64,000 nt of DNA from Robertmurraya kyonggiensis (lineage in GTDB: Bacteria > Bacillota > Bacilli > Bacillales > Cytobacillaceae). How positions within the stretch are numbered: position 1 is the stretch's first letter; every line of letters starts with the position of its first letter. Of this stretch, positions 23,210 through 32,403 are shown piece by piece. Location of the stretch: positions 248,001-312,000 of the forward strand of contig NZ_SWBM01000003.1 in NCBI RefSeq assembly GCF_005116465.1, given 5' to 3'. Under the pieces are notes generated by a model. The model worked only from the letters and a program-made list of their open reading frames with translations, did no database searches and was not told the origin of the DNA. The position numbers were made by a program, and so were the translations under genes.

Positions 23210-25297
23210 ATGAAATCTCTTGTACTTGCAGAAAAACCGAGTGTTGCTCGCGAAATTGCGCGCGTTCTTGGGTGCAATCAATCACATAAAAGTTATATTG
23301 AAGGAAACCAATACATTGTCACTTGGGCTCTTGGCCATCTAATCGAACTTAAAATGCCGGAGCATTACGATAAAAAATTTCAAAACTGGAACCTAGAAGA
23401 CCTTCCGATAATCCCAGAGCATATGGGAACAAAGGTCATGAAGCAAACAAGCCATCAATTCAAAGCCATTGAAAATCTTGCGAAAAGAAAAGACGTTAAA
23501 GACTGCATAATCGCTACAGACGCTGGACGCGAGGGTGAATTAGTTGCACGTTGGATTTTAGAAAAAATCAAATGGAATAAGCCACTTAAGCGTTTATGGA
23601 TATCTTCCCATACAGACCGTTCTATTAAGGAAGGCTTTCAAAAGCTTCGTCCGGGAAAAGAGTTTGAAGCCCTCTATCAATCTGCCGTCTGTCGAGCAGA
23701 AGCAGACTGGCTCATTGGATTAAACGTGACACGTGCGTTAACAACTAAATACCAAGATCCCCTTTCTGCAGGAAGAGTTCAGACCCCTTCCCTCTCTCTT
23801 ATTTTAGAAAGAGAAAAAGCGATTCAAAGCTTTGTACCAAAAGAATATTGGACGATCGATGCGCAAATCGGTCCACTGAAAACAAGTTGGGAACAAAATG
23901 GAGAAAAGCGTATCTTTTCTTCAGATGTCGCTCAGAAGATTACGGAGAAAGTAAAAGGTCAAAAAGGAACTGTACAAGCGATTCAGCGTAAAGAAAAAAG
24001 TGAGCAGCAGCCACTTCCTTATGACTTAACTGAATTACAGCGCAATGCCAGTAATCGCTTCGGATTTTCAGCAAAAAAGACGTTATCTGTTTTACAAAAA
24101 TTATATGAACAACATAAACTCGTCACCTATCCAAGAACGGATTCTCGTTATTTAACGAAGGATATGGAGGCAACGATGCTTGATCGCCTTCACGGTCTAG
24201 CTTCAAGTTATCGTGACGAGGTTAAGCCCCTTATTGCGAATAAAGGTAAGGTCCTTGCAAAGCGTGTATTCAATAATGAAAAAGTAACAGACCACCATGC
24301 AATTATTCCAACTGAAGAACGCTCCCATTTAAGCGACCTGGAATCAGATGAAAGAAAGCTTTATGACATGATTGTTAAGCGATTCTTAGCACTTTTCCAT
24401 AAGCCGTATCGCTATGAAGGGATTAAAGCAGTAATCGAAGTAGCAGATGAAACTTTTACCGTAAACGAAACAGTTGTTGTGGACCCTGGATTTAAAAAGG
24501 TTACCGGTAAAGAGGCTGAACCGGCAGCACAAAGTCTTGCTAATTTATCAAAAGGTCAGAGCTTGTCTGTCCAAAATGTTGCCGTTGAATCCAAATTGAC
24601 TGAGCCACCGAACCGCTACTCAGAAGCCGATGTGCTCACTCAAATGGAGAAGTATGGTCTGGGTACACCCGCTACAAGAGCAGAAATTATCGAACGTTTA
24701 ATCCAAACCGAAGTTGTCGAGCGAAAGAACGGTCGCTTCTATACAACAGCCAAAGGGAAACAGCTAATTGAGATTGTGAATGACGAGTTAAAGTCTCCAG
24801 AACTTACGGCTAAATGGGAAAAAGAGCTCGAACAAATATCTCGTGGAAAAAGTGATCCAAAAGTTTTCCGCGAAAAGATTCGTAAGCAAACAAAAGAGCT
24901 TATCTCTGAAATTAAGAAGAGCAATCAGAAATATCGTGCTCATAATCTCACAGGCTCAAAGTGTCCGGAATGTGGTTCTTTCTTAAAGGAACGCAACACA
25001 AAAGAAGGAAAAATTCTTGTGTGCTCTAGCCTTGAATGTAAGTATCGCAAGCGAAAGGATCCGAAGCTTTCGAACCGTCGTTGTCCGACATGTCATAAAA
25101 AAATGGAAATGCACGAGGGCAAAGCTGGACTCTACTTCCAATGCCGTACGTGCAACAAGGTTGAAAAAGCCGAAGGAAAGAAAAAAGCTGTTAACAAACG
25201 AGAAGAACGAAAACTTGTTCAAAAGTATTCTCAGAAGGATGACTTTGGAACAAGCTTAGGTGATTTACTGAAGGCAGCATTAGAAGATAAGGAATAG
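23210..25297 (+). CDS. topB: DNA topoisomerase III
   Basis: 695-residue type IA topoisomerase. TOPRIM domain at the N-terminus (MKSLVLAEKPSVAREIA; acidic triad around TDAGREGELVARWIL), active-site Tyr307 in VTYPRTDSRYL, and a C-terminal zinc-finger region with two Cys4 clusters (CPECG...CSSLEC and CPTCHKK...CRTC) plus a basic tail. Relaxes negative supercoils and decatenates DNA; TopB acts with RecQ/RecS-type helicases, one of which is encoded at 53.5 kb. ATG 23210 follows GAGGTGAAACG. Own terminator. Confidence 0.96.
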   Translation: MKSLVLAEKPSVAREIARVLGCNQSHKSYIEGNQYIVTWALGHLIELKMPEHYDKKFQNWNLEDLPIIPEHMGTKVMKQTSHQFKAIENLAKRKDVKDCIIATDAGREGELVARWILEKIKWNKPLKRLWISSHTDRSIKEGFQKLRPGKEFEALYQSAVCRAEADWLIGLNVTRALTTKYQDPLSAGRVQTPSLSLILEREKAIQSFVPKEYWTIDAQIGPLKTSWEQNGEKRIFSSDVAQKITEKVKGQKGTVQAIQRKEKSEQQPLPYDLTELQRNASNRFGFSAKKTLSVLQKLYEQHKLVTYPRTDSRYLTKDMEATMLDRLHGLASSYRDEVKPLIANKGKVLAKRVFNNEKVTDHHAIIPTEERSHLSDLESDERKLYDMIVKRFLALFHKPYRYEGIKAVIEVADETFTVNETVVVDPGFKKVTGKEAEPAAQSLANLSKGQSLSVQNVAVESKLTEPPNRYSEADVLTQMEKYGLGTPATRAEIIERLIQTEVVERKNGRFYTTAKGKQLIEIVNDELKSPELTAKWEKELEQISRGKSDPKVFREKIRKQTKELISEIKKSNQKYRAHNLTGSKCPECGSFLKERNTKEGKILVCSSLECKYRKRKDPKLSNRRCPTCHKKMEMHEGKAGLYFQCRTCNKVEKAEGKKKAVNKREERKLVQKYSQKDDFGTSLGDLLKAALEDKE

Positions 25298-25305
25298 ATT
25301 TTACT

Positions 25306-25332
25306 AAACCAAGCATCCACGCTTGGTTTTTT
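25306..25332 (+). terminator. Terminator of topB
   Basis: AAACCAAGC-ATCCAC-GCTTGGTTT hairpin continuing into TTTT. Confidence 0.88.
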
Positions 25333-25397
25333 CCTTGTAAAAGATTAACAGTTAAGAGTATGATATCTTGTAGAATCAAGAATCGAGGAAATACAAC

Positions 25398-26639
25398 ATG
25401 AGAATAAGAGATTGGGATACAAATTTAAAGATTCGATTGTTTGGGGAAGCGTTAATGAATATCACGTTTTGGATGTTCTTTCCCTTCTTAACAATCTATT
25501 TCGCCGAGGAGTTTGGCAAAGGACAGGCAGGAATTATGCTTATCTTCTCGCAAGCCTTCTCCGTTTTTGCTAATTTACTAGGTGGATATTGTGCAGACCG
25601 TTTTGGTCGAAAAAGAATGATGGTCCTTTCATCTATGGGACAAGGGATATGTTTTCTGCTCTTTGCGATGACAAGCTCACCTTGGATAGGATTTATTGCC
25701 TTCGCTTTTGTCGGATTCTTTAGTTCGATTTATTGGCCAGCTAGCCAAGCGATGGTGGCAGACGTGGTGGAGGAAAAAGATCGTAGCCATGTTTTTGCGA
25801 TTTTCTATACTTCTATTAATATTGCAGTCGTCATCGGTCCTTTATTGGGAGCTGTTTTTTACACAAATTACTTCTCAGAGCTCCTGTTTATTTGTGGAAC
25901 CATTTGCGTTGGGTTGGCTCTAGTACTAGCAAAATGGACTAGAGAAACTTCTCCAAATGTGAAGCGACATAATACAGAGGAAAAATGGTACTCCTTTTTG
26001 CTCGAACAGGTTAAGGAATATGGTGTTATCTTCAAGGATAAAGTCTTCCTTATTTTTATCATTGGAGGCGTTCTAGCATCTCAAACGTTTATGCAACTAG
26101 ACTTACTCTTCCCTGTTTACGTAAAGGATGTCGTTCATAATCAGACCTTGATTGGAAGTTTTAAAGTTGGTGGAGAGCAAGCCTATGGAATCATTCTTGC
26201 TTTTAATGGGTTACTAGTCGCTCTATTAACCGTTGCGGTGACGAAATGGATGACGAAATATCAGGAAAGAAATGTGTTTGTTTTATCATCAGTCATGTAC
26301 GCGATGGCCATCTTATTTTTCGGACAAACCAATTGGATTTGGGGACTATTAATGGCAATGGCGTTGTTTACCTTCGGAGAATTAATGGTAGCCGGGCTCC
26401 AGCAAACCTTTATTTCAAGAATTTCTCCTGAGCATATGAGAGGTCAATACTTTGCAGCAGCGAGCCTACGTTATACATTCGGTAAGACAATCGCTCCAAT
26501 ATCGATCCCTTTAACCGTATGGGTTGGCTATGAATGGACCTTTTTCATCCTATGTCTACTAGCATTGTTAAGCTCGTTCCTTTATTGGATGATGTTTGCT
26601 GTTTTACAGAAAGTTTCTTTAAAAGACAAGACTATTTGA
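25398..26639 (+). CDS. MFS transporter (multidrug-type)
   Basis: 413 residues, 12 membrane helices. Loop 2-3 motif GGYCADRFGRKRMMVLSSMG is a textbook MFS motif A, and IYWPASQAMVADVV contains motif C-like residues. The family resembles YttB/MdtH-type drug exporters of Bacillus. The ribosome site (GAGGAAATACAAC) is adequate. Single gene following topB; substrate unknown. Confidence 0.83.
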   Translation: MRIRDWDTNLKIRLFGEALMNITFWMFFPFLTIYFAEEFGKGQAGIMLIFSQAFSVFANLLGGYCADRFGRKRMMVLSSMGQGICFLLFAMTSSPWIGFIAFAFVGFFSSIYWPASQAMVADVVEEKDRSHVFAIFYTSINIAVVIGPLLGAVFYTNYFSELLFICGTICVGLALVLAKWTRETSPNVKRHNTEEKWYSFLLEQVKEYGVIFKDKVFLIFIIGGVLASQTFMQLDLLFPVYVKDVVHNQTLIGSFKVGGEQAYGIILAFNGLLVALLTVAVTKWMTKYQERNVFVLSSVMYAMAILFFGQTNWIWGLLMAMALFTFGELMVAGLQQTFISRISPEHMRGQYFAAASLRYTFGKTIAPISIPLTVWVGYEWTFFILCLLALLSSFLYWMMFAVLQKVSLKDKTI

Positions 26640-26728
26640 TTTCGAATGTGACCAGATAGCCTACTTTTTGCTATAATATTAGTTGTGAAAAATAGACATC
26701 TACAAAAGTTGAAAGTGAGTGTTCAGTA

Positions 26729-27448
26729 ATGGGCCGTAAATGGAATAATATTAAGGATAAAAAAGCGGCAAAAGACGCTAATACTAGCCGTATATATGCA
26801 AAGTTTGGCCGTGAGATTTATGTGGCAGCTAGACAAGGTGAACCGGATCCTGAATCAAATCAGGCATTACGTTTTGTTCTAGAACGTGCGAAAACGTACA
26901 GTGTACCAAGACATATCATTGACCGTGCGATTGAAAAGGCTAAAGGCGGCGGTGAAGAAAGCTACGATGAGCTACGCTATGAAGGATTTGGACCAAGCGG
27001 TTCTATGGTTATTGTTGATGCGTTAACAAATAACGTAAATCGTACAGCATCTGAGGTTCGTGCTGCATTCGGTAAAAACGGTGGAAACATGGGTGTCAGC
27101 GGTTCTGTTGCTTATATGTTTGATAAAACTGCTGTTATCGGTGTAGAAGGAAAATCAGCTGATGAGGTTCTTGAATTATTAATGGAAGCTGACTTAGATG
27201 TTCGCGATATTATTGAAGAAGATAATTCTGTTATCGTTTATGCTGAGCCTGACCAATTCCATCTTGTTCAGGAAGCATTCAAAAATGCTGGCGTAACTGA
27301 ATTTACAGTAGCTGAACTTACAATGCTTGCGCAAAACGATGTTACTCTTCCAGAAGACGCAAATGCACAATTTGAAAAAATGATTGATGCATTAGAAGAT
27401 TTAGAAGACGTTCAGCAAGTTTACCATAATGTTGACTTAGGCGAATAG
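26729..27448 (+). CDS. yeeI: YebC/PmpR family transcriptional regulator or translation factor
   Basis: 239 residues, full length for the YebC family ([26 protein letters not shown]-like [20 protein letters not shown], central GFGPSG and [16 protein letters not shown]). B. subtilis YeeI is the short YebC-II type protein. YebC members were first described as DNA-binding regulators and more recently as factors that help ribosomes translate proline-rich stretches. Monocistronic with a strong terminator. Confidence 0.93.
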   Translation: MGRKWNNIKDKKAAKDANTSRIYAKFGREIYVAARQGEPDPESNQALRFVLERAKTYSVPRHIIDRAIEKAKGGGEESYDELRYEGFGPSGSMVIVDALTNNVNRTASEVRAAFGKNGGNMGVSGSVAYMFDKTAVIGVEGKSADEVLELLMEADLDVRDIIEEDNSVIVYAEPDQFHLVQEAFKNAGVTEFTVAELTMLAQNDVTLPEDANAQFEKMIDALEDLEDVQQVYHNVDLGE

Positions 27449-27465
27449 AATAATATCACAATCCT

Positions 27466-27493
27466 AAAAATCGGCGAAATCGCCGATTTTTTT
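27466..27493 (+). terminator. Terminator of yebC homologue
   Basis: AAATCGGCG-AAAT-CGCCGATTT hairpin followed by TTTT. Confidence 0.9.
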
Positions 27494-27574
27494 ATTTGCC
27501 CATTTGCTTTGACTAGTTTATTCTTTGAATTAAAGTTAAAATATGAATTATCAAACAAAAAGGAGATATAATCC

Positions 27575-28807
27575 ATGAGCGATTTCCAAAAGAACTTAGA
27601 AAAATACGCTGAGCTTGCGGTTAAAGTCGGCGTCAACATCCAGAAAGGGCAAACCTTGGTCGTAAATGCTTCGCTTGATGCAGCTCAATTTGTTCGCCTT
27701 GTTGTGAAAAAAGCATATGAAGTTGGAGCTCATAATGTTGTCGTGAACTGGAATGATGATACTGTTTCTCGCTTAAAATATGATCTTGCTCCAGATGAAG
27801 CTTTCAATGAATATCCAGAATTTCGTGCTAAAGAAACAGTAGCTCTTGCAGAGAGCGGTGCAGCATTTATGTCAGTTGTTTCTTCTAGCCCAGACCTTTT
27901 TAAAGGCGTGAATCCAGCGCGTATTTCAAACTTCCAAAAGGCTGCCGGAAAAGCCCTAAGTACATACCGCAAATATATTCAATCAGACAAAGTGAGTTGG
28001 GTGGTTGTAGCAACCCCTTCACAAAAGTGGGCAGAAATGGTATTCCCGAATGAAGCTCCTGAAACGAGTGTCCAAAAACTTTGGGATGCAATTTTTAAAG
28101 CTACTCGCGCTGACCTAGACAATCCTGTTGAAGCTTGGAAAAAACATGATGAAACATTACACGAAAAAGTCGATTATTTAAATGCAAAGCGCTACAAGAA
28201 GCTTCATTACAAGGCTCCAGGTACAGATTTAACAATCGAACTTCCTGAAGGACATTTATGGGTTGGAGCTGGCAGTGTTAATGAAAATGGCGATGAATTC
28301 ATGGCAAATATGCCAACAGAAGAAGTCTTTACTGTTCCACATAAAACAGGTGTAAACGGAACGGTAGCAAGCACAAAGCCATTAAGCTACGGTGGAAACT
28401 TAATCAACAACTTCTCCGTAACATTTGAAAATGGTCGCATCGTTGGTGTGAAGGCAGAAGAAGGAGAACAAATCTTAAAGGACCTTGTTGATACAGATGA
28501 AGGCTCTCACTACTTAGGGGAAGTTGCTCTAGTTCCACATAACTCACCTATTTCACAGTCCAATATTTTGTTCTACAATACACTATTTGACGAAAATGCA
28601 TCGAACCACCTTGCAATTGGAAGTGCCTATGCATTCTGTATTGAAGGCGGAAAGAAAATGTCGAGCGAAGAGCTTGCTGCAGCTGGAATTAACGAAAGTA
28701 TCACACATGTTGATTTCATGATTGGCTCAGCAAGAATGGACATTGATGGTATCACAGCTGACGGAACAGTTGAACCAGTGTTCCGTAAAGGTGATTGGGC
28801 ATTCTAA
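27575..28807 (+). CDS. ampS: Aminopeptidase, M29 family (AmpS)
   Basis: 410-residue M29 thermophilic-type aminopeptidase that removes N-terminal residues with two metal ions. The N-terminal domain (KYAELAVKVGVNIQKGQTLV) is followed by the catalytic C-terminal domain with ligand regions PEGHLWVGAG, EGSHYLGEVALVPHNSP, and HLAIGSAY and THVDFMIGS near the end. Length and motifs match B. subtilis AmpS. ATG 27575 behind AAAAGGAGATATAATCC. Confidence 0.94.
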   Translation: MSDFQKNLEKYAELAVKVGVNIQKGQTLVVNASLDAAQFVRLVVKKAYEVGAHNVVVNWNDDTVSRLKYDLAPDEAFNEYPEFRAKETVALAESGAAFMSVVSSSPDLFKGVNPARISNFQKAAGKALSTYRKYIQSDKVSWVVVATPSQKWAEMVFPNEAPETSVQKLWDAIFKATRADLDNPVEAWKKHDETLHEKVDYLNAKRYKKLHYKAPGTDLTIELPEGHLWVGAGSVNENGDEFMANMPTEEVFTVPHKTGVNGTVASTKPLSYGGNLINNFSVTFENGRIVGVKAEEGEQILKDLVDTDEGSHYLGEVALVPHNSPISQSNILFYNTLFDENASNHLAIGSAYAFCIEGGKKMSSEELAAAGINESITHVDFMIGSARMDIDGITADGTVEPVFRKGDWAF

Positions 28808-28818
28808 AAATGACTAAA

Positions 28819-28856
28819 GGATGGTTCGCCACATTGGTGAACTATCCTTTTTTTTT
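28819..28856 (+). terminator. Terminator of ampS
   Basis: GGATGGTTCGCC (28819-28830) and GGTGAACTATCC (28836-28847) pair with one mismatch, followed by nine T. Confidence 0.88.
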
Positions 28857-28975
28857 GTTTCATTTACAATCTTCTTCTTGTTTTCATTGTTGCATTGTTA
28901 TTAAGTTTGTGGGACGATATTAGTATAGAGAAGACTTTTAGGCGGATGGACCTAAGGTATGAGAGGTGAATTGGG

Positions 28976-29248
28976 TTGGTTCGATTACATATTACAGTTA
29001 GTGGAGTTGTTCAGGGAGTTGGCTTCCGCTATTTTACACAAATGAAGGCTGTTCAATACCACATTACAGGTTGGGTACGAAATTCAACTGATGGTGAAGT
29101 GGAGATTGTTGCTGTCGGAGATAAAGACAACGTAGACCAGTTCATTAAAAGCCTCCGCCAAGGAAATCCATTTTCCAAAGTTACGGATATAAACATAAAT
29201 GAATTAGCAGATACAGAGCCTTTTCATTCTTTTAAAATACGATATTAA
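28976..29248 (+). CDS. acyP: Acylphosphatase
   Basis: 90 residues, complete. Catalytic Arg18 in VVQGVGFRYF and Asn36 in GWVRNSTDG; both are the defining residues of the acylphosphatase fold, which hydrolyses acyl phosphates. Start is TTG 28976 behind GAGAGGTGAATTGGG; no ATG is available before the first motif. Monocistronic, with a 9-bp hairpin terminator (AGAAGCTGT/ACAGCTTCT, about 29253-29290). Confidence 0.94.
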   Translation: MVRLHITVSGVVQGVGFRYFTQMKAVQYHITGWVRNSTDGEVEIVAVGDKDNVDQFIKSLRQGNPFSKVTDININELADTEPFHSFKIRY

Positions 29249-29320
29249 AACAGAAGCTGTTCGTACAGGTGGTACGCACAGCTTCTTTTGATCTTATTTC
29301 GGAACATGATTTATTTATCA

Positions 29321-29463
29321 GTCAGTTTGACTAGATTTCCCCTCTTCTTGGCGTACAAATCAGATTTGTCGGTCAGCTTCACCAGATAGACTCTCTTCTT
29401 GGCGTGCAAACTAGATTTGTCGGTCAACTCCACCAAGGTTCTCTATCATCTTGACCGACAAAT
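29321..29463. repeat. Three ~51-bp tandem repeats ending in a 13-bp inverted repeat
   Basis: GTCAG/GTCAA cores at 29321, 29372 and 29423 and CTTCTTGGCG at 29344 and 29395 show a 51-bp period. The last unit's ATTTGTCGGTCAA (29415-29427) pairs perfectly with TTGACCGACAAAT (29451-29463), which may serve as a terminator for the minus-strand symporter gene. Sequence unrelated to the other arrays of similar period. Confidence 0.75.
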
Positions 29464-29476
29464 TTTATCAATCCAT

Positions 29477-30910
29477 TTATCCCAATTTCACTTCTTGCTT
29501 CGTAGCCAAGCTTCCCACTACATAAGCAACTAGGGACAATATGATTGGTAACGTTACAGTATGCATCCCGAACGCATTGGGATAAAAGGAATCAAATAAG
29601 ATATAAGAACCTACCCCGATAATCATCGAGAAAACAGCTCCGTACTTGTTCCCTTTTTGCCAATACAGTCCAAGAATAACCGGCCAAATGAACGCTGCCT
29701 CTAATCCTCCAAATGCAAATAGGTTTAACCAAATAATAAAATCTGGAGGACTTAGTGCCATGAGGAATACTAAGATTCCTATGATCGTTGTTACCATCAA
29801 GCTTATATTTTTCACAGCCTTTTCACTTGCATCAGGCTTCATGTAATTGACATATACGTCTTTGACTATTGCCGAACTAACTAGTAGCAGCAATGCATTC
29901 ACCGTCGACATAATCGCTGCCATTGGTGCAGCCAAGACAACTCCCGCTAACCAAGCTGGTAAAACTTCCATCGCTAATAGCGGCATGACTGTATCGCCTT
30001 TTTCAATACCCGGTAAAATTGGTCGTGCAAATACTCCGATTAAATGCATCCCTAACATAATAAACCCAACAACAATTGTGCTCACAATGATGGCCTGATG
30101 CATCGCTTTTGAATTTTTGTAGGACATCGCTCTTACCGTAATTTGTGGCAACCCTACTACTCCAATTCCTACTAAAATCCAAAAGGATGAAACGTAAAGT
30201 GGCTTAAGTCCACCATCAAATCCAAAAGGTGTAATCAAATTGGGATTTTCCGCGGTAAGTTCTGCAATGATATTCTCAATTCCCCCACCTGCAATAATCG
30301 TTCCAATCAATAGAGTAAGAGTCCCAACGAACATGACAACTCCTTGTAAAACATCAGTTAGGGCAACTGCTCGGAATCCTCCAAGAATCACATAGACGAT
30401 CGCTGACAACGCAAAAATAAATAAGCTCGTTGTATAGGACAGCCCCGTTAAAGATTCAATTAGGACACCTCCTCCAACCCATTGCGCCCCCATAGAGGAG
30501 AATAAGAAAATAATGATACTAAAAGCCGATAGAAGTACGACCCATTTGCTTTGATAACGTTCTTTTAAAAAGTCCACAAGTGTGATTGCCTTGTATTTAC
30601 GTACAACAATGGCGAATTTTTTCCCAAGTATCATTAAAACAAAATAGCCTGTTGCAAGCTGTGCCATCGATAGCAGTACCCATCCAAGACCTTGCGTATA
30701 GGCAATCCCTGGTCCACCGATAAAACTACTTGCGCTTCCGTATGTTGCCACCATGGTCATCGCTAGGATGAAGCCTCCTAACTGTCGGTCTCCAAGAAAA
30801 TAATCCTGCAAAAACGAGTTGCTTTTAGCAAGAGGCTTACTCGCCCATAGTCCGATGATAAAAAAAGCAAATAGGATAATTAGGAATGGAAGAATAACTG
30901 CCCAATTCAT
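29477..30910 (-). CDS. Sodium:solute symporter, PanF-like
   Basis: 477 residues, about 13 membrane helices, SSS family. Signatures include ATYGSASSFIGGPG, the sodium-site region GGFRAVALTDVLQGVVMF and GLPQITVRAMSYKNS. The closest described relatives are sodium/pantothenate symporters (PanF), which pair with a small YhdT (DUF997) protein, exactly as here and as in B. subtilis yhjC-yhjB. The start ATG 30910 overlaps the stop of the upstream yhdT gene (ATGA), so the two proteins are translationally coupled. Pantothenate as the substrate is inference. Confidence 0.85.
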   Translation of the reverse strand: MNWAVILPFLIILFAFFIIGLWASKPLAKSNSFLQDYFLGDRQLGGFILAMTMVATYGSASSFIGGPGIAYTQGLGWVLLSMAQLATGYFVLMILGKKFAIVVRKYKAITLVDFLKERYQSKWVVLLSAFSIIIFLFSSMGAQWVGGGVLIESLTGLSYTTSLFIFALSAIVYVILGGFRAVALTDVLQGVVMFVGTLTLLIGTIIAGGGIENIIAELTAENPNLITPFGFDGGLKPLYVSSFWILVGIGVVGLPQITVRAMSYKNSKAMHQAIIVSTIVVGFIMLGMHLIGVFARPILPGIEKGDTVMPLLAMEVLPAWLAGVVLAAPMAAIMSTVNALLLLVSSAIVKDVYVNYMKPDASEKAVKNISLMVTTIIGILVFLMALSPPDFIIWLNLFAFGGLEAAFIWPVILGLYWQKGNKYGAVFSMIIGVGSYILFDSFYPNAFGMHTVTLPIILSLVAYVVGSLATKQEVKLG

Positions 30911-31191
30911 TCTGATTCTCCCCCTTCATCCTCAAAGGGCACATCTTTAAAAAAGAACTTCACCACGAAGATTACAAGTAAAACCATTAAAATAAATCCA
31001 CCTACACAGCTATAAAAAAACCAAGCTGGTAGTCCCATTATGTATGAATAATTTTCGACTGATTCAGAGCCCATGCCATAAGCGAACCCAAACCACCATA
31101 AGAAGTTAATAATAACTAGAATGATCCCTATCAAGGCTTCTTTGTTCGCCACTTTGAAGCGCGGATCTTTTTCATCTATTCCATTTTTCAT
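30907..31191 (-). CDS. YhdT family small membrane protein (symporter partner)
   Basis: 94 residues; start ATG 31191 behind AAAGGAGCTTAGAA rather than the longer frame from 31242. Two membrane helices (GIILVIINFLWWFGFAYGMG and FFYSCVGGFILMVLLVIFVV) with the characteristic NFLWWF...YGMG motif of DUF997/YhdT and an acidic C-terminal tail. Always encoded beside PanF-like symporters; likely an accessory subunit. Confidence 0.85.
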   Translation of the reverse strand: MKNGIDEKDPRFKVANKEALIGIILVIINFLWWFGFAYGMGSESVENYSYIMGLPAWFFYSCVGGFILMVLLVIFVVKFFFKDVPFEDEGGESE

Positions 31192-31299
31192 TTCTAAGCT
31201 CCTTTGTAACAAGATAACACTATAGTCATGTTTATTGTACATCGTTTTTGTCTTAAATTATAGTAGAGTAGAATTGCTTGTTTTAAGGAGGAAATATAG

Positions 31300-31671
31300 A
31301 TGTGGAATGAATTTAAGAAATTTGCAATGAAAGGCAATGTAATAGACCTTGCCGTTGGGGTTGTGATTGGGGCTGCTTTTGGTAAAATCGTTACATCTCT
31401 AGTGGATAACATTATTATGCCACTAGTTGGACTAATTAGTGGCGGGAATAACTTTTCGGAACTCTCTTTTCAGGTTGGAAAGGCTGTAATAAAATACGGT
31501 TTATTTATTCAAAACATCGTTGATTTTTTGATTATCGCTTTTTCGATCTTCTTATTCGTACGAACCCTGAATAAGTTTAAACGTAAGGAAGAGCCAAAAG
31601 AGGCAGTTCCAGTAATCGATCAAAAAGAAGAACTATTAAGAGAAATACGTGACTTGCTAAAAAATAATTGA
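31300..31671 (+). CDS. mscL: Large-conductance mechanosensitive channel MscL
   Basis: 123 residues; [20 protein letters not shown] amphipathic N-helix and TM1, periplasmic loop, TM2 ([16 protein letters not shown]) and a charged C-terminal helix. Homopentameric pore that opens on hypo-osmotic shock. The periplasmic loop is short compared with E. coli, as in other Bacillus. RBS AAGGAGGAAATATAG. Divergent from yhdT. Confidence 0.95.
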   Translation: MWNEFKKFAMKGNVIDLAVGVVIGAAFGKIVTSLVDNIIMPLVGLISGGNNFSELSFQVGKAVIKYGLFIQNIVDFLIIAFSIFLFVRTLNKFKRKEEPKEAVPVIDQKEELLREIRDLLKNN

Positions 31672-31735
31672 AACTTCTTGTCTAAAAGCACGTATAACTA
31701 TCAAAACCAATTTAATTAAGAGGAGAAAGGTTATT

Positions 31736-32374
31736 ATGTATTCATATCAAACAACAAATCAATATTTACCATCTGTCTTAAGAACATTTGCGATTTCACT
31801 TGCAATCGCATTTGCCGGCACAATGACAGGCGTATTTGTCCCACCAGCTTTATTCTTACCACTCATGATTTTAGAATTCGCTATGCTACTCGGTGCGTTT
31901 TTACTAAGACGTAAGAAGGCAATGTCTTATACATTCTTGTATGTGTTCACTTTTATCTCTGGTCTAACGACATATCCAATCGTGTCACATTACGTAGCAA
32001 CGATTGGCGCCAACACCGTGATAATGGCACTTGGTACAACAACAGCTGTATTTGCAGGCTTAGCTATTTATGCTTCAACTACGAAGAGAGATTTATCATT
32101 CTTAGGTGGAATGCTATTGGCTGCTCTCATCGCGCTTATTGCGATTTCAATCTTTAACATTTTCTGGCCATTAAGCTCAACGGGTATGCTCGCATTTTCA
32201 TTTATCGGCGTATTAGTATTTAGTGGTTATGTGTTATTTGACTTCAACAGAATGAAACACTATGGGGTAAGTGCGGAAGAAGTACCACTTATGGCACTGA
32301 ATCTTTACTTAGATTTTATTAACCTATTTATTAGCATTCTTCGGATCTTTGGAATCCTGGGAAGTAGAGATTAG
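31736..32374 (+). CDS. Bax inhibitor-1 family membrane protein (YetJ-like)
   Basis: 212 residues, seven membrane helices. The two Asp residues that form the pH-sensitive di-aspartyl Ca2+ latch in B. subtilis YetJ have counterparts in VLFDFNRMKHYG and LYLDFINLF near the C-terminus. BI-1/TMBIM proteins leak calcium across membranes. RBS AAGAGGAGAAAGG. 65 bp behind mscL; both respond plausibly to membrane stress and could share a transcript. Confidence 0.88.
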   Translation: MYSYQTTNQYLPSVLRTFAISLAIAFAGTMTGVFVPPALFLPLMILEFAMLLGAFLLRRKKAMSYTFLYVFTFISGLTTYPIVSHYVATIGANTVIMALGTTTAVFAGLAIYASTTKRDLSFLGGMLLAALIALIAISIFNIFWPLSSTGMLAFSFIGVLVFSGYVLFDFNRMKHYGVSAEEVPLMALNLYLDFINLFISILRIFGILGSRD

Positions 32375-32403
32375 AAAAGAACGGCCTGGGCCGTTCTTTT
32401 TAC
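32375..32403. terminator. Bidirectional terminator
   Basis: AAAAGAACGGCC-TG-GGCCGTTCTTTT, a near-perfect palindrome between the convergent BI-1 and DMT genes. Confidence 0.88.
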
